From Pseudomonadales bacterium (lineage in GTDB: Bacteria; Pseudomonadota; Gammaproteobacteria; Pseudomonadales; Azotimanducaceae): a stretch of 64,000 nt of DNA. Shown here one piece after another: positions 34,226-42,967 of the stretch (the stretch's first letter is position 1; each line of letters begins with the position of its first letter). The DNA is taken from contig JANQMF010000204.1 of NCBI GenBank assembly GCA_028280225.1, forward strand, positions 1 to 64,000. Reading direction: 5' to 3'. The position numbers were made by a program, and so were the translations under genes. The notes below the pieces were generated by a model. That model searched no databases and had not been told where the DNA came from. It saw only the letters and a program-made list of their open reading frames with translations.

Positions 34226-36634
34226 ATGATACGAAGGATATCCGCCCTGGGGATAGGGGTGGCTGCGGTACTGGGTGTTGAGCCTGTTGATGCGCAACCG
34301 GCGCAAAACCTTGATCAGGCCCAACAGATGATTGAAGAGGTGGTGGTGACCGCCCGGCGCCGGGAAGAGGGTTTGCAGGATGCGCCCCTGGCCGTGTCAG
34401 CCTATACCGACGATACCCTTGACTATCGGGGGGTCAGCCGATTGGATGAGATAGCCCGGTTTGTGCCCAGCCTGACTTTGGAAAACAATCCCAGTTTCGG
34501 CGGGGCCTCAAATTCTGCGGCAATCTACTTGCGCGGGGTTGGACAAAAAGAATTTTTGCCCACCACCGAACCGGGTGTGGGTTTGTATGTGGATGGTGTT
34601 TATGTGGCGCGCTCCATCGGCGGCATATTGGACATTGTGGATGTTGAGCGGCTGGAAGTTTTACGAGGCCCCCAGGGCACCCTGTTTGGCCGCAATACCA
34701 TTGGCGGCGCCATCTCCATTGGCAGCGTGCAGGCGCAACCCGGTGGTGAACCGAGCGGCCGGGTATCCGTCGCCGCCGGGACGGATGATCTGCTGCGCTT
34801 AAAGGGGACGGTGAATCTGCCGGTCAGCGATACTTTTGCAGCCAGGCTGTCTGTTGCCTCCATCGTTCAAGACGGCTATGTGGACCGAACGGATGGCATA
34901 GACTTAGGTGACGACGATACCCTATCCGGGCGCCTGTCCCTGGTTTGGGAGCCCAACGATAACCTCAGCGCGCATATTGCGGTGGATGCCGGCAAAGACG
35001 AAGAGAACGGCCCGGCCCTGCAATTGGTGGGTATTGATTTTACCGACTTAAGCCAACTTCAGGGTGTGGTCCTGGCACCACCCCCGCCGCTGGCCTTTAT
35101 TCACAATGTCACCACCGCCGCCGCGGCTCCGGGTGTGCCTTGTGCGGTCACCGACACGGCAGGCAACGGCATAACCTTTAATCCGGGGGTGGCAAATTGT
35201 TATGACAGCCGGTATATCGGCGCGGACGGCAGCAATGAGGGGACCAGCCCGGCCTTCTCCGATACCGATGTCTGGGGCGTGTCGGCAACCCTGAATTACG
35301 CGATTAACGAGCATCTTGCGTTCAAGTCCATTTCCGCATGGCGGGATCTGGAGGCGGAATTCGCCAGGGATGGAGACCATTCTCCGCACCGCATATCCAC
35401 CCTGTTTGATGACTTGCAGCAGGATCAGTTCAGTCAGGAGTTCCAGTTGATCGGCAGCCAGGAGGGGTTGACCTGGATACTGGGTGCCTACTATTTCAAT
35501 GAGGACGGCAACAACGTCAATATTCTGGATTTTACCGTTTCCAACTTCCGCTCCGGGGGGCAATTTGACAACGAAGCCTGGGCGGCTTTTGCCCAAGCGA
35601 CGTATGAGATCAACAACCGCTGGCGTCTTACCCTGGGAGGGCGCTACACCGAAGAAGACAAAGCTTTTCTTCCGGACCAGATTATATTTAACAACTACTA
35701 CGCCGGGATCAGCCAGGTTGTTCCTCCGGGTAATCCTCTGGCAGCCCTGGATGCCCCTTTCCTGCAGGCGGGTGAGCGTATCCTGCCGCTGTTAGAGAAA
35801 GAGATAGAAATTGAGGAATTTACCCCCATGGGCATTGTGTCTTACGACCTGTCCGATGATGTCATGTTGTATCTGTCGTATGCTGAGGGGTTTAAGTCCG
35901 GCGGCTTTACCCAACGTGTTTTCCCACCCATTGTGGCCGGCTTTACCGCGCCTCCGGGAACGGCTGACATTGATCTGATACCCACCTACGACCCCGAATT
36001 TGTAGACGTCTGGGAACTGGGTGTTAAGGCGGCAGCCCTGGATAACCGGTTGCGGATCAACGGCGCGGTTTTTCAGACCGGCTACGACGATTTACAGGTG
36101 CAGGTTTTTAACAGTGTGGCCCCGGTGACCGAGAACATCGGCGAAGCCACCATTCGCGGTCTGGAACTTGAGGTGATGGCGGCACCGGGTGCCGGGTGGT
36201 TTTTTGAGGCCAGCGTGGCTTTGCTGGACGCGGAATATGACGACATCGACACCAATATCACCCTGATTGGCGAAAACTTTGATTTTGAGCGTGTGCCGGA
36301 TACCGCGGCAAGTGTCGGGATTGCCAAAGAAATTCCACTGGCGGAGCTGGGCAGCGTCACCCTGCGGGTAGACTGGAGTTATCGTTCGGAAACCTATAAC
36401 GATGCCTTTAATACCCCGCTGCTGGAAACGGACGCTTATGATCTTGTGGACGCCAGTCTGCGCTGGAGCAATCCCGCGGAAGATTGGACCATCGTTTTGT
36501 CCGGCAAAAACCTGACAGACGAAGAGTATCTGGTGACCGGGGTATACGGCACCGCCTTTCAGGTATTTGAGGGTGTATTTGATCGGGGCCGTCAGTGGCA
36601 GTTGGAAATTCGCAAGAGTTTTAACCGGCAGTAA
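34226..36634 (+). CDS. TonB-dependent outer-membrane receptor
   Basis: An 802-residue receptor with a signal peptide (residues 1-23), a TonB-box-like EEVVVTARRREEGLQDAPL, a plug domain (RLEVLRGPQGTLFGRNTIGGAI) and a 22-strand-type barrel ending in an aromatic-poor RKSFNRQ. It resembles the Caulobacter/Sphingomonas-type TonB receptors that take up non-siderophore organic substrates. No regulator extension is present. The ATG at 34226 follows TGGAGAGTTAAAA. The AhpD-like gene follows after 13 bases. Confidence 0.92.
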   Translation: MIRRISALGIGVAAVLGVEPVDAQPAQNLDQAQQMIEEVVVTARRREEGLQDAPLAVSAYTDDTLDYRGVSRLDEIARFVPSLTLENNPSFGGASNSAAIYLRGVGQKEFLPTTEPGVGLYVDGVYVARSIGGILDIVDVERLEVLRGPQGTLFGRNTIGGAISIGSVQAQPGGEPSGRVSVAAGTDDLLRLKGTVNLPVSDTFAARLSVASIVQDGYVDRTDGIDLGDDDTLSGRLSLVWEPNDNLSAHIAVDAGKDEENGPALQLVGIDFTDLSQLQGVVLAPPPPLAFIHNVTTAAAAPGVPCAVTDTAGNGITFNPGVANCYDSRYIGADGSNEGTSPAFSDTDVWGVSATLNYAINEHLAFKSISAWRDLEAEFARDGDHSPHRISTLFDDLQQDQFSQEFQLIGSQEGLTWILGAYYFNEDGNNVNILDFTVSNFRSGGQFDNEAWAAFAQATYEINNRWRLTLGGRYTEEDKAFLPDQIIFNNYYAGISQVVPPGNPLAALDAPFLQAGERILPLLEKEIEIEEFTPMGIVSYDLSDDVMLYLSYAEGFKSGGFTQRVFPPIVAGFTAPPGTADIDLIPTYDPEFVDVWELGVKAAALDNRLRINGAVFQTGYDDLQVQVFNSVAPVTENIGEATIRGLELEVMAAPGAGWFFEASVALLDAEYDDIDTNITLIGENFDFERVPDTAASVGIAKEIPLAELGSVTLRVDWSYRSETYNDAFNTPLLETDAYDLVDASLRWSNPAEDWTIVLSGKNLTDEEYLVTGVYGTAFQVFEGVFDRGRQWQLEIRKSFNRQ

Positions 36635-36647
36635 AAGGGGGTAGGTC

Positions 36648-37223
36648 ATGGCAAGAGTCAAAATAGCCAAACCAGATAGTGTTGATGACCCGGCGGTTAA
36701 GGACATTTTTGCCTGGGTGACCCAGATGGAAGGGTCGGTGCCCAATCACTTTTATGTTGAGCTGAACTATCCGGAGTTTTTTGTCGCCAAGCTGGGCGCC
36801 ACAAAGGTATTGTGGGAAGCGGGCGAGTTGGACATGGAAGAAATTCAGCATGTTGGCATTGTGGTTTCCAAGGACAACGGCTGCCCGTATTGCACCGCTG
36901 CGTTCTGCACCATTCTCAATCATGGACTGGGCAGTGCTGAGGACTATGTGTCCCGCCTGGTGTTGGGCGGTGCTGATGCGGTGGAGGAAAACCGCTTGCG
37001 TGTATTGTTGGACTATGCGCTCAAGGTAAACCGGGACCCGGCTGGTATTGAAGACAACGATATACTGGCCTTGCGGGACGCAGGCCTGACTGACAAAGGT
37101 ATTGTTCAGTTGACCCACCTGGTCAGCGATTTTGCCTCATACAACAGACTGAACCTGGCGTTGCAGACAGATTATGACTACCGCGATTTCTGGCGGGAAC
37201 TTGCCTTTCATCGCGGTAGCTGA
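36648..37223 (+). CDS. AhpD-like carboxymuconolactone decarboxylase-family protein
   Basis: A 191-residue helical protein. The CxxC redox motif GCPYCTAAFC (about residues 82-91) and the downstream His in ILNHGLG are characteristic of AhpD-like alkylhydroperoxidase-fold proteins. These relay electrons to peroxidases or remove peroxides. It is co-oriented with and 13 bases after the TonB-receptor gene, suggesting co-expression. Start is the ATG at 36648 after GGGGGTAGGTC. Confidence 0.85.
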   Translation: MARVKIAKPDSVDDPAVKDIFAWVTQMEGSVPNHFYVELNYPEFFVAKLGATKVLWEAGELDMEEIQHVGIVVSKDNGCPYCTAAFCTILNHGLGSAEDYVSRLVLGGADAVEENRLRVLLDYALKVNRDPAGIEDNDILALRDAGLTDKGIVQLTHLVSDFASYNRLNLALQTDYDYRDFWRELAFHRGS

Positions 37224-37231
37224 TCCGGTGC

Positions 37232-37612
37232 TTAGTGACGGCGGTTAAAGCGTTTGCCGCGACGATCCAGGTGGCGGTCAATCCGCTTACCTTTGCGGTC
37301 GAAGCGGCGGTCAATCCGCTCCCCCCGCTGATCCAGACGCCGGTCGATTCGGTCACCCTTGCGGTCTAAACGCCGTGCGGCAGCATCGTGGCCGTTTGCG
37401 GCGGCCATATCGGCCCGGCGATCCAGGCGCCGGTCGATACGATCACCCTTATTGTCCAGGCGCTGCTCAATCCGGTCACCCTTGCGGTCCAGATGCCGTT
37501 CTACCCGATCACCTTGACGGTCCAGATGTCGTTCCACACGGTCGCCGGTGTCTGCCACAGCGGTGGCACTGACGGCGAGACCACTCACTAAGGTTAAGGT
37601 GCGCAAATTCAT
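37232..37612 (-). CDS. Secreted 11-residue-repeat protein
   Basis: A 126-residue protein with a signal peptide (residues 1-20) followed almost entirely by a hendecad repeat of the form (D/E/K)RI(D/E)RRLDRKG. There are about eight copies, with one 17-residue interruption (ADMAAANGHDAAA). The period of 11 and very high Arg/Asp charge predict a long amphipathic or right-handed coiled-coil helix. Similar repeat proteins are known in gammaproteobacteria without function. The gene is convergent with the AhpD-like gene, and its DNA is repetitive too. Confidence 0.75.
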   Translation of the reverse strand: MNLRTLTLVSGLAVSATAVADTGDRVERHLDRQGDRVERHLDRKGDRIEQRLDNKGDRIDRRLDRRADMAAANGHDAAARRLDRKGDRIDRRLDQRGERIDRRFDRKGKRIDRHLDRRGKRFNRRH

Positions 37613-37731
37613 AAGCGTTTACTCCTGTGCTGTTGCTACATTTGCCCCCTTTATAACGGGGTGAATAATCAGCGGTTGACAGGGACGGCGGCACAATTGT
37701 GAACCCGTTGTAAATTCCGGCCTAAAACTCC

Positions 37732-37776
37732 TTGACCTGCTGGTGTGGGGTGAGTTATATATAACAAACCTGTTAT
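37732..37776 (+). promoter_or_regulatory. Candidate promoter and operator of the ArsR-type regulator
   Basis: A sigma-70-like pair TTGACC (37732) and TATATA (37756) with 18-base spacing is followed immediately by the inverted repeat ATAACA-N4-TGTTAT (37761-37776). A related half, AACAAACTGGTTAT, follows downstream. The position overlapping the -10 box is typical of an autorepressed ArsR-family gene. Assignment is by sequence pattern only. Confidence 0.5.
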
Positions 37777-37805
37777 AGAACAAACTGGTTATGTGTGACG
37801 CATGT

Positions 37806-37847
37806 GCAAGGACAGTTAAGCAAGGACAGTTGAGCAAGGACAGTTAT
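37806..37847 (+). repeat. Three 14-bp tandem repeats containing the ribosome site
   Basis: Three tandem copies of GCAAGGACAGTT(AA/GA/AT) occupy the leader of the ArsR-type gene. Each contains an AAGGA Shine-Dalgarno sequence; the third overlaps the ATG at 37846. The repeats could arise by slippage and may alter translation through multiple ribosome sites. Confidence 0.8.
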
Positions 37848-38232
37848 GCGAGATAGTTATGCAAGCAGCAGTGCAGGCCCTGCCCAAGCCCCGGGCGTGG
37901 TGTTAGACGCGGTATTTTCCGCCCTTGCCGACCCGACCCGCCGAGCGATTCTGGCGCGCCTGATGTCCGGCGAAGCATCAGTTTTAGAAATAGCGGAACC
38001 TTTTGCCATGAGTCAGCCCGCGGTATCCAGACACTTAAAGGTTCTGGAAAAAGCCGGGCTGATCGAACGCGATATTGACCAACAGCGGCGTCCAGCCCGC
38101 CTGGCTCCGGCCAGGATGGTGGCTGCGGTGGATTGGTTGGCCCAGTTCAAACAATTCTGGGAGACCAGTTTTGACCAGTTGGAAGGGGTATTGATGGATT
38201 TGCAGGACAAAGAAGGAAAAAATCATGAGTGA
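37846..38232 (+). CDS. ArsR-family winged-helix transcriptional regulator
   Basis: A 128-residue winged-helix protein. The HTH is MSQPAVSRHLKVLEKAGLIERD (about residues 54-75), preceded by ALADPTRRAILARL. No metal-binding cysteine motif is visible, placing it with the regulators that sit upstream of SRPBCC/AHSA1 genes. It overlaps the SRPBCC gene by 8 bases and probably represses that operon. The start is the ATG at 37846 after AAGGA. Confidence 0.9.
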   Translation: MRDSYASSSAGPAQAPGVVLDAVFSALADPTRRAILARLMSGEASVLEIAEPFAMSQPAVSRHLKVLEKAGLIERDIDQQRRPARLAPARMVAAVDWLAQFKQFWETSFDQLEGVLMDLQDKEGKNHE

Positions 38233-38728
38233 GCTGCCGGAATATGTACTGGAACGTGAATTTCATGCACCCCAGGCTGTGGTGTGGCGGGCGTGGACAG
38301 AGCCTGACTTGCTGGCCCAATGGTATGGACCTGGAGTGGAGACGGTCATCCATGAATTTGACCTGCAACCGGGTGGGTGTTGGTTAAATGAAATGAAGTT
38401 TGGTGAAAATTCCAACTATCAAAAGGTGGTCTTCCAGGAAGTTGACCCGCCGGAAAAACTGGTCTGGCATCATTATTCGTCCACGGACAAGGACTGGGTA
38501 CCGGCGGCTAATGCCATGATGCCCAACTGGCCAAATCTGCTGCTGACAACGGTAACCTTTACCTCCCTTGAGACCAGCCTGACCCGGGTTCGGCTCAGTC
38601 AGGTGCCGTTGCAGGCCAGTGCTGAAGAGCTTGCGTTTTTTGCGGAACATATGGCTAATATGGATGGTGGCTGGGGACAGGGTTATGCCTTGATTGATGA
38701 ACTGTTAAAGACCCTCAGCGCAGACTAA
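38225..38728 (+). CDS. SRPBCC/AHSA1-domain protein
   Basis: A 167-residue START-like fold protein. It begins with VLEREFHAPQAVVWRAWTEPDLLAQWYGPG, the typical AHSA1 N-terminal signature, and ends with the long C-terminal helix WGQGYALIDELLKTL. Proteins of this kind bind hydrophobic ligands. It is paired with an ArsR regulator, a common arrangement. The ligand is unknown. Confidence 0.87.
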   Translation: MSELPEYVLEREFHAPQAVVWRAWTEPDLLAQWYGPGVETVIHEFDLQPGGCWLNEMKFGENSNYQKVVFQEVDPPEKLVWHHYSSTDKDWVPAANAMMPNWPNLLLTTVTFTSLETSLTRVRLSQVPLQASAEELAFFAEHMANMDGGWGQGYALIDELLKTLSAD

Positions 38729-38774
38729 ACTGGGTTTGTTTTAACCCAACGCATGGCACTTAAGGAAAATAGAT

Positions 38775-39425
38775 ATGTTTAAGCTGTATGGCGTGGCCCT
38801 TTCACCCTTTGTGCGCAAAGCCATGCTGGCCCTGGAGTATTACGGTCTGGCTTATGAGAACGAAGCCACCTTTCCCGGGGACGAGTCTCCGGAATTTCGC
38901 GCCATCAGCCCCCTGGGCAAGGTGCCTGTGCTGGAACACGATGGATTTACCGTCCCGGATACCAGCGTGATTTGCCGGTATCTGGATCGCCTGGTTGAAG
39001 GCAAAAGTCTTTACCCGGCAGATGCTCAGGCTGAGGCCACCGCCTGTTGGATTGAAGAGTACGCCGATAGCCGCCTGATCGAAAACTGTGCGGGTATTTT
39101 CCAGGAACGGTTGCTGAAGCCAAAAATGTTTAATCAGCCCACGGACGAAGAGCGCTTGGCCGGCATTATTAATACAACCTTGCCCGCTTGTCTGGACTAT
39201 CTGGAATCGATCATGCCGGAATTGGGATACATCGTGGGTGACAGCTTGAGTATTGCTGATCTTGCGGTGGTCACCTGCTTTGTACAAGCCCGCTATGGTG
39301 ACTATGAGGTGGATGCAAACCGTTTTCCCAGGGTGCGCGCCTATCTGGATCGAGCCTATGATAGTCCGCTGCTGACCCAGCGTTTGGCCTCGGAAAGGGC
39401 TAACCTGCCGCCCGGGCTGGGTTGA
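38775..39425 (+). CDS. Glutathione S-transferase family protein
   Basis: A 216-residue GST. The N-terminal domain carries LYGVALSPFVRKAMLALEY, PLGKVPVLEHDGFTVPDTSVI and the helical domain carries VGDSLSIADLAVVT. The candidate catalytic Ser follows LYGVAL. It lies 46 bases after the SRPBCC gene and could be part of the same transcript; TAAGGAAAAT provides its own ribosome site. Substrate is unknown. Confidence 0.87.
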   Translation: MFKLYGVALSPFVRKAMLALEYYGLAYENEATFPGDESPEFRAISPLGKVPVLEHDGFTVPDTSVICRYLDRLVEGKSLYPADAQAEATACWIEEYADSRLIENCAGIFQERLLKPKMFNQPTDEERLAGIINTTLPACLDYLESIMPELGYIVGDSLSIADLAVVTCFVQARYGDYEVDANRFPRVRAYLDRAYDSPLLTQRLASERANLPPGLG

Positions 39426-39503
39426 TGGCTTAAGAGCCGGATCCTCTTGTCCGGGTTAACACCGTTTTCCCGCGGGCACATGTCCGGGTATCAGTCCTGA
39501 CGG

Positions 39504-40229
39504 CTAGTTTTCGTGCAGGTAGGTAGAGATTTCCACCGCGTCGGGGACAGAGGTGTATTCGATGGTGGCCTGGCGGTTGACGGATTCATAACGGCCGCTG
39601 CCCCGGACATAGTCCAGGTAACTGTCCACACCAAATATTTTACCCACATTGTCAGCCACGACTACGGCGCCCTTGCGGATCAAGCCATGGGACTCAATCA
39701 GCTTTAAGTCATTCAGGTAAAGGTCTTTCCAATGGTCCAGAAATACCAGGTCAAAGGGGCCGCTTAAGTTGGGAATGGTGGCGCTGGAGCTGCCATGAAC
39801 CACGTCCACCTGCTCACTGAGTCCGGCGTGGGCAATATTGGCCCGGCTGGCAGCCACGTTTTTTGCATCTATCTCCACGGATGTGATGTGGGCTGCCGGC
39901 CCAAATACATCAGCCATATAGATGGAAGAATATCCGGCGTAAGCCCCCAGCTCCAGTATTTTTGGATTGTCCGGGAGCTGGGCTTTGGCCTCGGCAATCA
40001 CCCGGTCCTTGTTTGGCCCGATGCTCATTAACCAGCGCACGCTTTCTGCAAATTCATCCAATTTGAGCAGAACGTCCTTGGGGTTGCCCGCTTCAGCGTG
40101 AGCAGCAACATAGTCACTGGCTCTGGTGGTTCGCGGTGGCGCACCGGACACCCAATCCTGCAGACCGTGAAGTAGATTCTTGCCGGTGAAACCAATGGCT
40201 TGAGGAGCAAAAAAACGCCATAGCTGCAT
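39504..40229 (-). CDS. SAM-dependent O-methyltransferase, catechol-OMT-like
   Basis: A 241-residue class I methyltransferase. The SAM-binding ILELGAYAGYSSIYMA (about residue 92) and the metal-binding LVFLDHWKDLY and VADNV segments fit the cation-dependent catechol/caffeoyl O-methyltransferase family. An N-terminal 60-residue extension precedes the domain. It may methylate catecholic compounds. It is isolated and divergent from the Lon-family gene. Confidence 0.83.
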   Translation of the reverse strand: MQLWRFFAPQAIGFTGKNLLHGLQDWVSGAPPRTTRASDYVAAHAEAGNPKDVLLKLDEFAESVRWLMSIGPNKDRVIAEAKAQLPDNPKILELGAYAGYSSIYMADVFGPAAHITSVEIDAKNVAASRANIAHAGLSEQVDVVHGSSSATIPNLSGPFDLVFLDHWKDLYLNDLKLIESHGLIRKGAVVVADNVGKIFGVDSYLDYVRGSGRYESVNRQATIEYTSVPDAVEISTYLHEN

Positions 40230-40380
40230 AATCTCGATCTACCTCCCGTGAGTTTGGCCAGGCGGTCAAGATTAAAAAGTTGCGCAAGGAAGGGCAAGGC
40301 TGTTCAGAATGAAGGTCGCAAAAACCCGGGGGCAGACTGACTTTCCGGAGTGTTCCCGATTGTCGGGCTTTATGGGATGG

Positions 40381-40408
40381 CTTTAAAATCAGTCCTCACA
40401 CCCCATAT
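40381..40408 (+). promoter_or_regulatory. Sigma-32-like heat-shock promoter of the Lon-family gene
   Basis: The -35 element CTTTAAA (consensus CTTGAAA, one mismatch) at 40381-40387 and the -10 element CCCCATAT (consensus CCCCATNT, full match) at 40401-40408 are separated by 13 bases. The lon-family ATG follows 29 bases later. No other promoter-like pair competes in this position. Confidence 0.6.
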
Positions 40409-40437
40409 AGACGTTATCGCGTTGCTGGCTGGCTGTT

Positions 40438-42825
40438 ATGGATATTGATCAAGAAGGTGAATTGGTTCGTCCCGAGTCGACGCAAATTATTCTGCCCAGT
40501 GAAGCTTATCCGGGCATCGTCCAGATACTGCCCCAGGCGCATCGGCCCTTTTTTCCGGGTCAGGTTGTGCCCATTATTTTAAATGCGTCGATCTGGCAAG
40601 GCGTGCTGGAGAAGATGCAAGCCAGGGAGCAGGCCTACTTTGGCGTAGTGTTGTTGCGCCGGGACCTGAAAGAGGATGAACAGCCTGTGGCTGATGATCT
40701 GTATGACATGGGGTGTTTATGCCGCATACATCAGGTCCGCTCGGAAGGGGAACACCTGCAGGTGCTGTTGGAAGGTCTGCAGCGTTTTCGTATCCGGAAT
40801 TGGCTGCAGACCGAAACGCCCATGTCGGCGGCGGTGCGTTATTATCCCGACCAGGGTGAAACCCAGAGTGAAGAAGAAAAGGCTTATGCCGTTGCCATCA
40901 TCAATATCATTAAGGAACTTATTCCGTTAAACCCCTTATACGGCGAAGAGCTTAAGGTCTTTCTGACCCGCAGTAACCCAAACCAGGCGGCGTTACTGGC
41001 GGACTTTGCCGCCAGCTTAACCAGTGCCGGCAAGGAAGATTTGCAGGCGGTGCTGGAGCGTATCAACCTGCAATCGAGGTTGGCCCTGGTGGTGGAACTG
41101 TTGCACAAAGAGGTGGAAATTGCCGGCGCGCAGATGGAAATTCGTCAGCACGTGGAGGCGGAAATTCAGGGCCATCAGCGCGAAGCGGTGCTTAAGCAAC
41201 AGCTTAAGTACATTCAAAAGGAACTGGGTATTGCCAAGGATGACAAAACCGCTGAACTGGATCTGTTTCGCAGCCGGGTGAAAGAACTTGAACTGCCTGA
41301 AATGGTGCAACAGCGTTTTGAGGATGAAATCCGCAAGCTCAGTTTGCTGGAGACCGGCTCGCCGGAATATGGGGTGACACGCAACTATCTGGATTGGCTG
41401 ACCAATTTACCCTGGGGGCGGTTCAGCACCGACAATTTGGATCTGGTTCAGGCGGAACGGGTTTTGGCCCGGCACCACGAAGGGTTAGAAGACGTTAAAC
41501 AGAGAATTGTGGAATTTCTTGCCCTGGGCCAGATGAAGGGTGCGGTGGGTGGTTCGATTATCTGTTTTGTGGGCCCTCCGGGTGTCGGTAAAACCTCCCT
41601 TGGCCGCGCGGTTGCCGAGGCATTACAGCGCCGGTTTTTTCGTTTTTCCCTGGGCGGTATGCGTGATGAAGCTGAAATCAAGGGGCACCGGCGGACCTAT
41701 ATAGGGGCCATGCCGGGTAAGCTCATCCAAGGCATGAAAGATGCCGGCACGGCAAATCCGGTGATTATGTTGGATGAGATCGACAAAATTGGCACCTCCT
41801 TTCAAGGTGATCCGGCCAGCGCCTTGTTAGAAGTGTTGGACCCGGAGCAGAATTCCAAATTTCGCGATCACTACATGGATGTAGACTTTGACTTGTCCAA
41901 GGTGCTGTTTATCTGCACGGCCAATCAACTGGATACCATCCCCGGACCGCTGCTGGATCGCATGGAGGTGATTCATCTCAGCGGCTATTTGCACAACGAA
42001 AAGCTGGCCATTTGCCGCAAACACCTGATACCCCGCCAACTGGAACGGGCCGGGGTAACCAGGCAAGACATTAAACTCGACGCCGCTGCCCTGCGAACCG
42101 TTATCGATGGTTATGCCAGAGAAGCAGGAGTGCGCCGCCTGGACAAGGCCATGGCCACCATGGTGCGCAAGGCGGTGGTGAAAATCCTGCGTGGTGAGCC
42201 CGTCCCCATCAGAATCGGCAAAAATGATGTGGCTGAATATCTGGGCCAGCCCGTCTATACCAACGAGCAAACCCTGGCTGGTGTCGGTATTGTCACGGGT
42301 CTGGCATGGACCTCGGCGGGTGGGGCAACCCTGCCGGTGGAGGCCCGGGTTGTGCATCGCCGTCAGGCTGGTCTCAAACTCACCGGCCAGCTTGGCACGG
42401 TGATGCAGGAGTCCGCAAATATTGCTTACAGCTATATTTTGAGCTGTGGCGAACAGCTGGGGCTGGATGACTTTTTTGCGGATGCCTTTGTTCATCTACA
42501 CGTCCCGGCCGGGGCAACCCCCAAGGATGGCCCCAGTGCCGGGATTACCATGGCCAGCGCGCTGTTGTCCCTGGCCCTGGGCAGGGCCATCAAACCCGGG
42601 TGGGCGATGACCGGAGAACTCACCCTGACCGGTAAGGTATTTCCCGTGGGCGGTATTCAGGAGAAACTTATTGCCGCCAAGCGCCAGAAAATAAAAAGGG
42701 TGATCCTACCGGCAGCCAACAAGGCAGACGTGCTGAGCATTGAGGAACACAACCCCAAGGTCACCTCGGGTCTGGACATCCACTATGCCGGTTCGTACAA
42801 CGATGTGGTTGAGGTGCTGTTCTGA
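40438..42825 (+). CDS. lon: Lon-family ATP-dependent serine protease
   Basis: A 795-residue LonA-type protease. An N-terminal LON substrate-binding domain lies at about 14-200, a AAA+ module with Walker A GPPGVGKTS and Walker B VIMLDEIDKI follows, and the proteolytic domain has catalytic Ser in KDGPSAGIT and Lys in GIQEKLIAAKR. The usual Lon neighbours (clpX, hupB) are absent, so this may be a second, stress-specific Lon such as the AsrA type of Pseudomonas. A sigma-32-like promoter supports heat induction. Confidence 0.92.
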   Translation: MDIDQEGELVRPESTQIILPSEAYPGIVQILPQAHRPFFPGQVVPIILNASIWQGVLEKMQAREQAYFGVVLLRRDLKEDEQPVADDLYDMGCLCRIHQVRSEGEHLQVLLEGLQRFRIRNWLQTETPMSAAVRYYPDQGETQSEEEKAYAVAIINIIKELIPLNPLYGEELKVFLTRSNPNQAALLADFAASLTSAGKEDLQAVLERINLQSRLALVVELLHKEVEIAGAQMEIRQHVEAEIQGHQREAVLKQQLKYIQKELGIAKDDKTAELDLFRSRVKELELPEMVQQRFEDEIRKLSLLETGSPEYGVTRNYLDWLTNLPWGRFSTDNLDLVQAERVLARHHEGLEDVKQRIVEFLALGQMKGAVGGSIICFVGPPGVGKTSLGRAVAEALQRRFFRFSLGGMRDEAEIKGHRRTYIGAMPGKLIQGMKDAGTANPVIMLDEIDKIGTSFQGDPASALLEVLDPEQNSKFRDHYMDVDFDLSKVLFICTANQLDTIPGPLLDRMEVIHLSGYLHNEKLAICRKHLIPRQLERAGVTRQDIKLDAAALRTVIDGYAREAGVRRLDKAMATMVRKAVVKILRGEPVPIRIGKNDVAEYLGQPVYTNEQTLAGVGIVTGLAWTSAGGATLPVEARVVHRRQAGLKLTGQLGTVMQESANIAYSYILSCGEQLGLDDFFADAFVHLHVPAGATPKDGPSAGITMASALLSLALGRAIKPGWAMTGELTLTGKVFPVGGIQEKLIAAKRQKIKRVILPAANKADVLSIEEHNPKVTSGLDIHYAGSYNDVVEVLF

Positions 42826-42967
42826 ATCTGCCGGGCCGTTAAAATTGTTGCCCGTGTTATTCCGCACCCCTACTAAGATATTTCCTTACGGTTAGTCCGG
42901 CCGCTGCCACTGGGATTTACCTTGGCCCGTGCTAAGATGCAGGCTCGATATGTTGGAGGAGAGGGTG

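Noticed and set aside
37232-37612. Non-coding repeat region only
   Set aside because: The frame has a proper start and signal peptide, and the repeat is in phase at protein level (11 residues, 33 bases).
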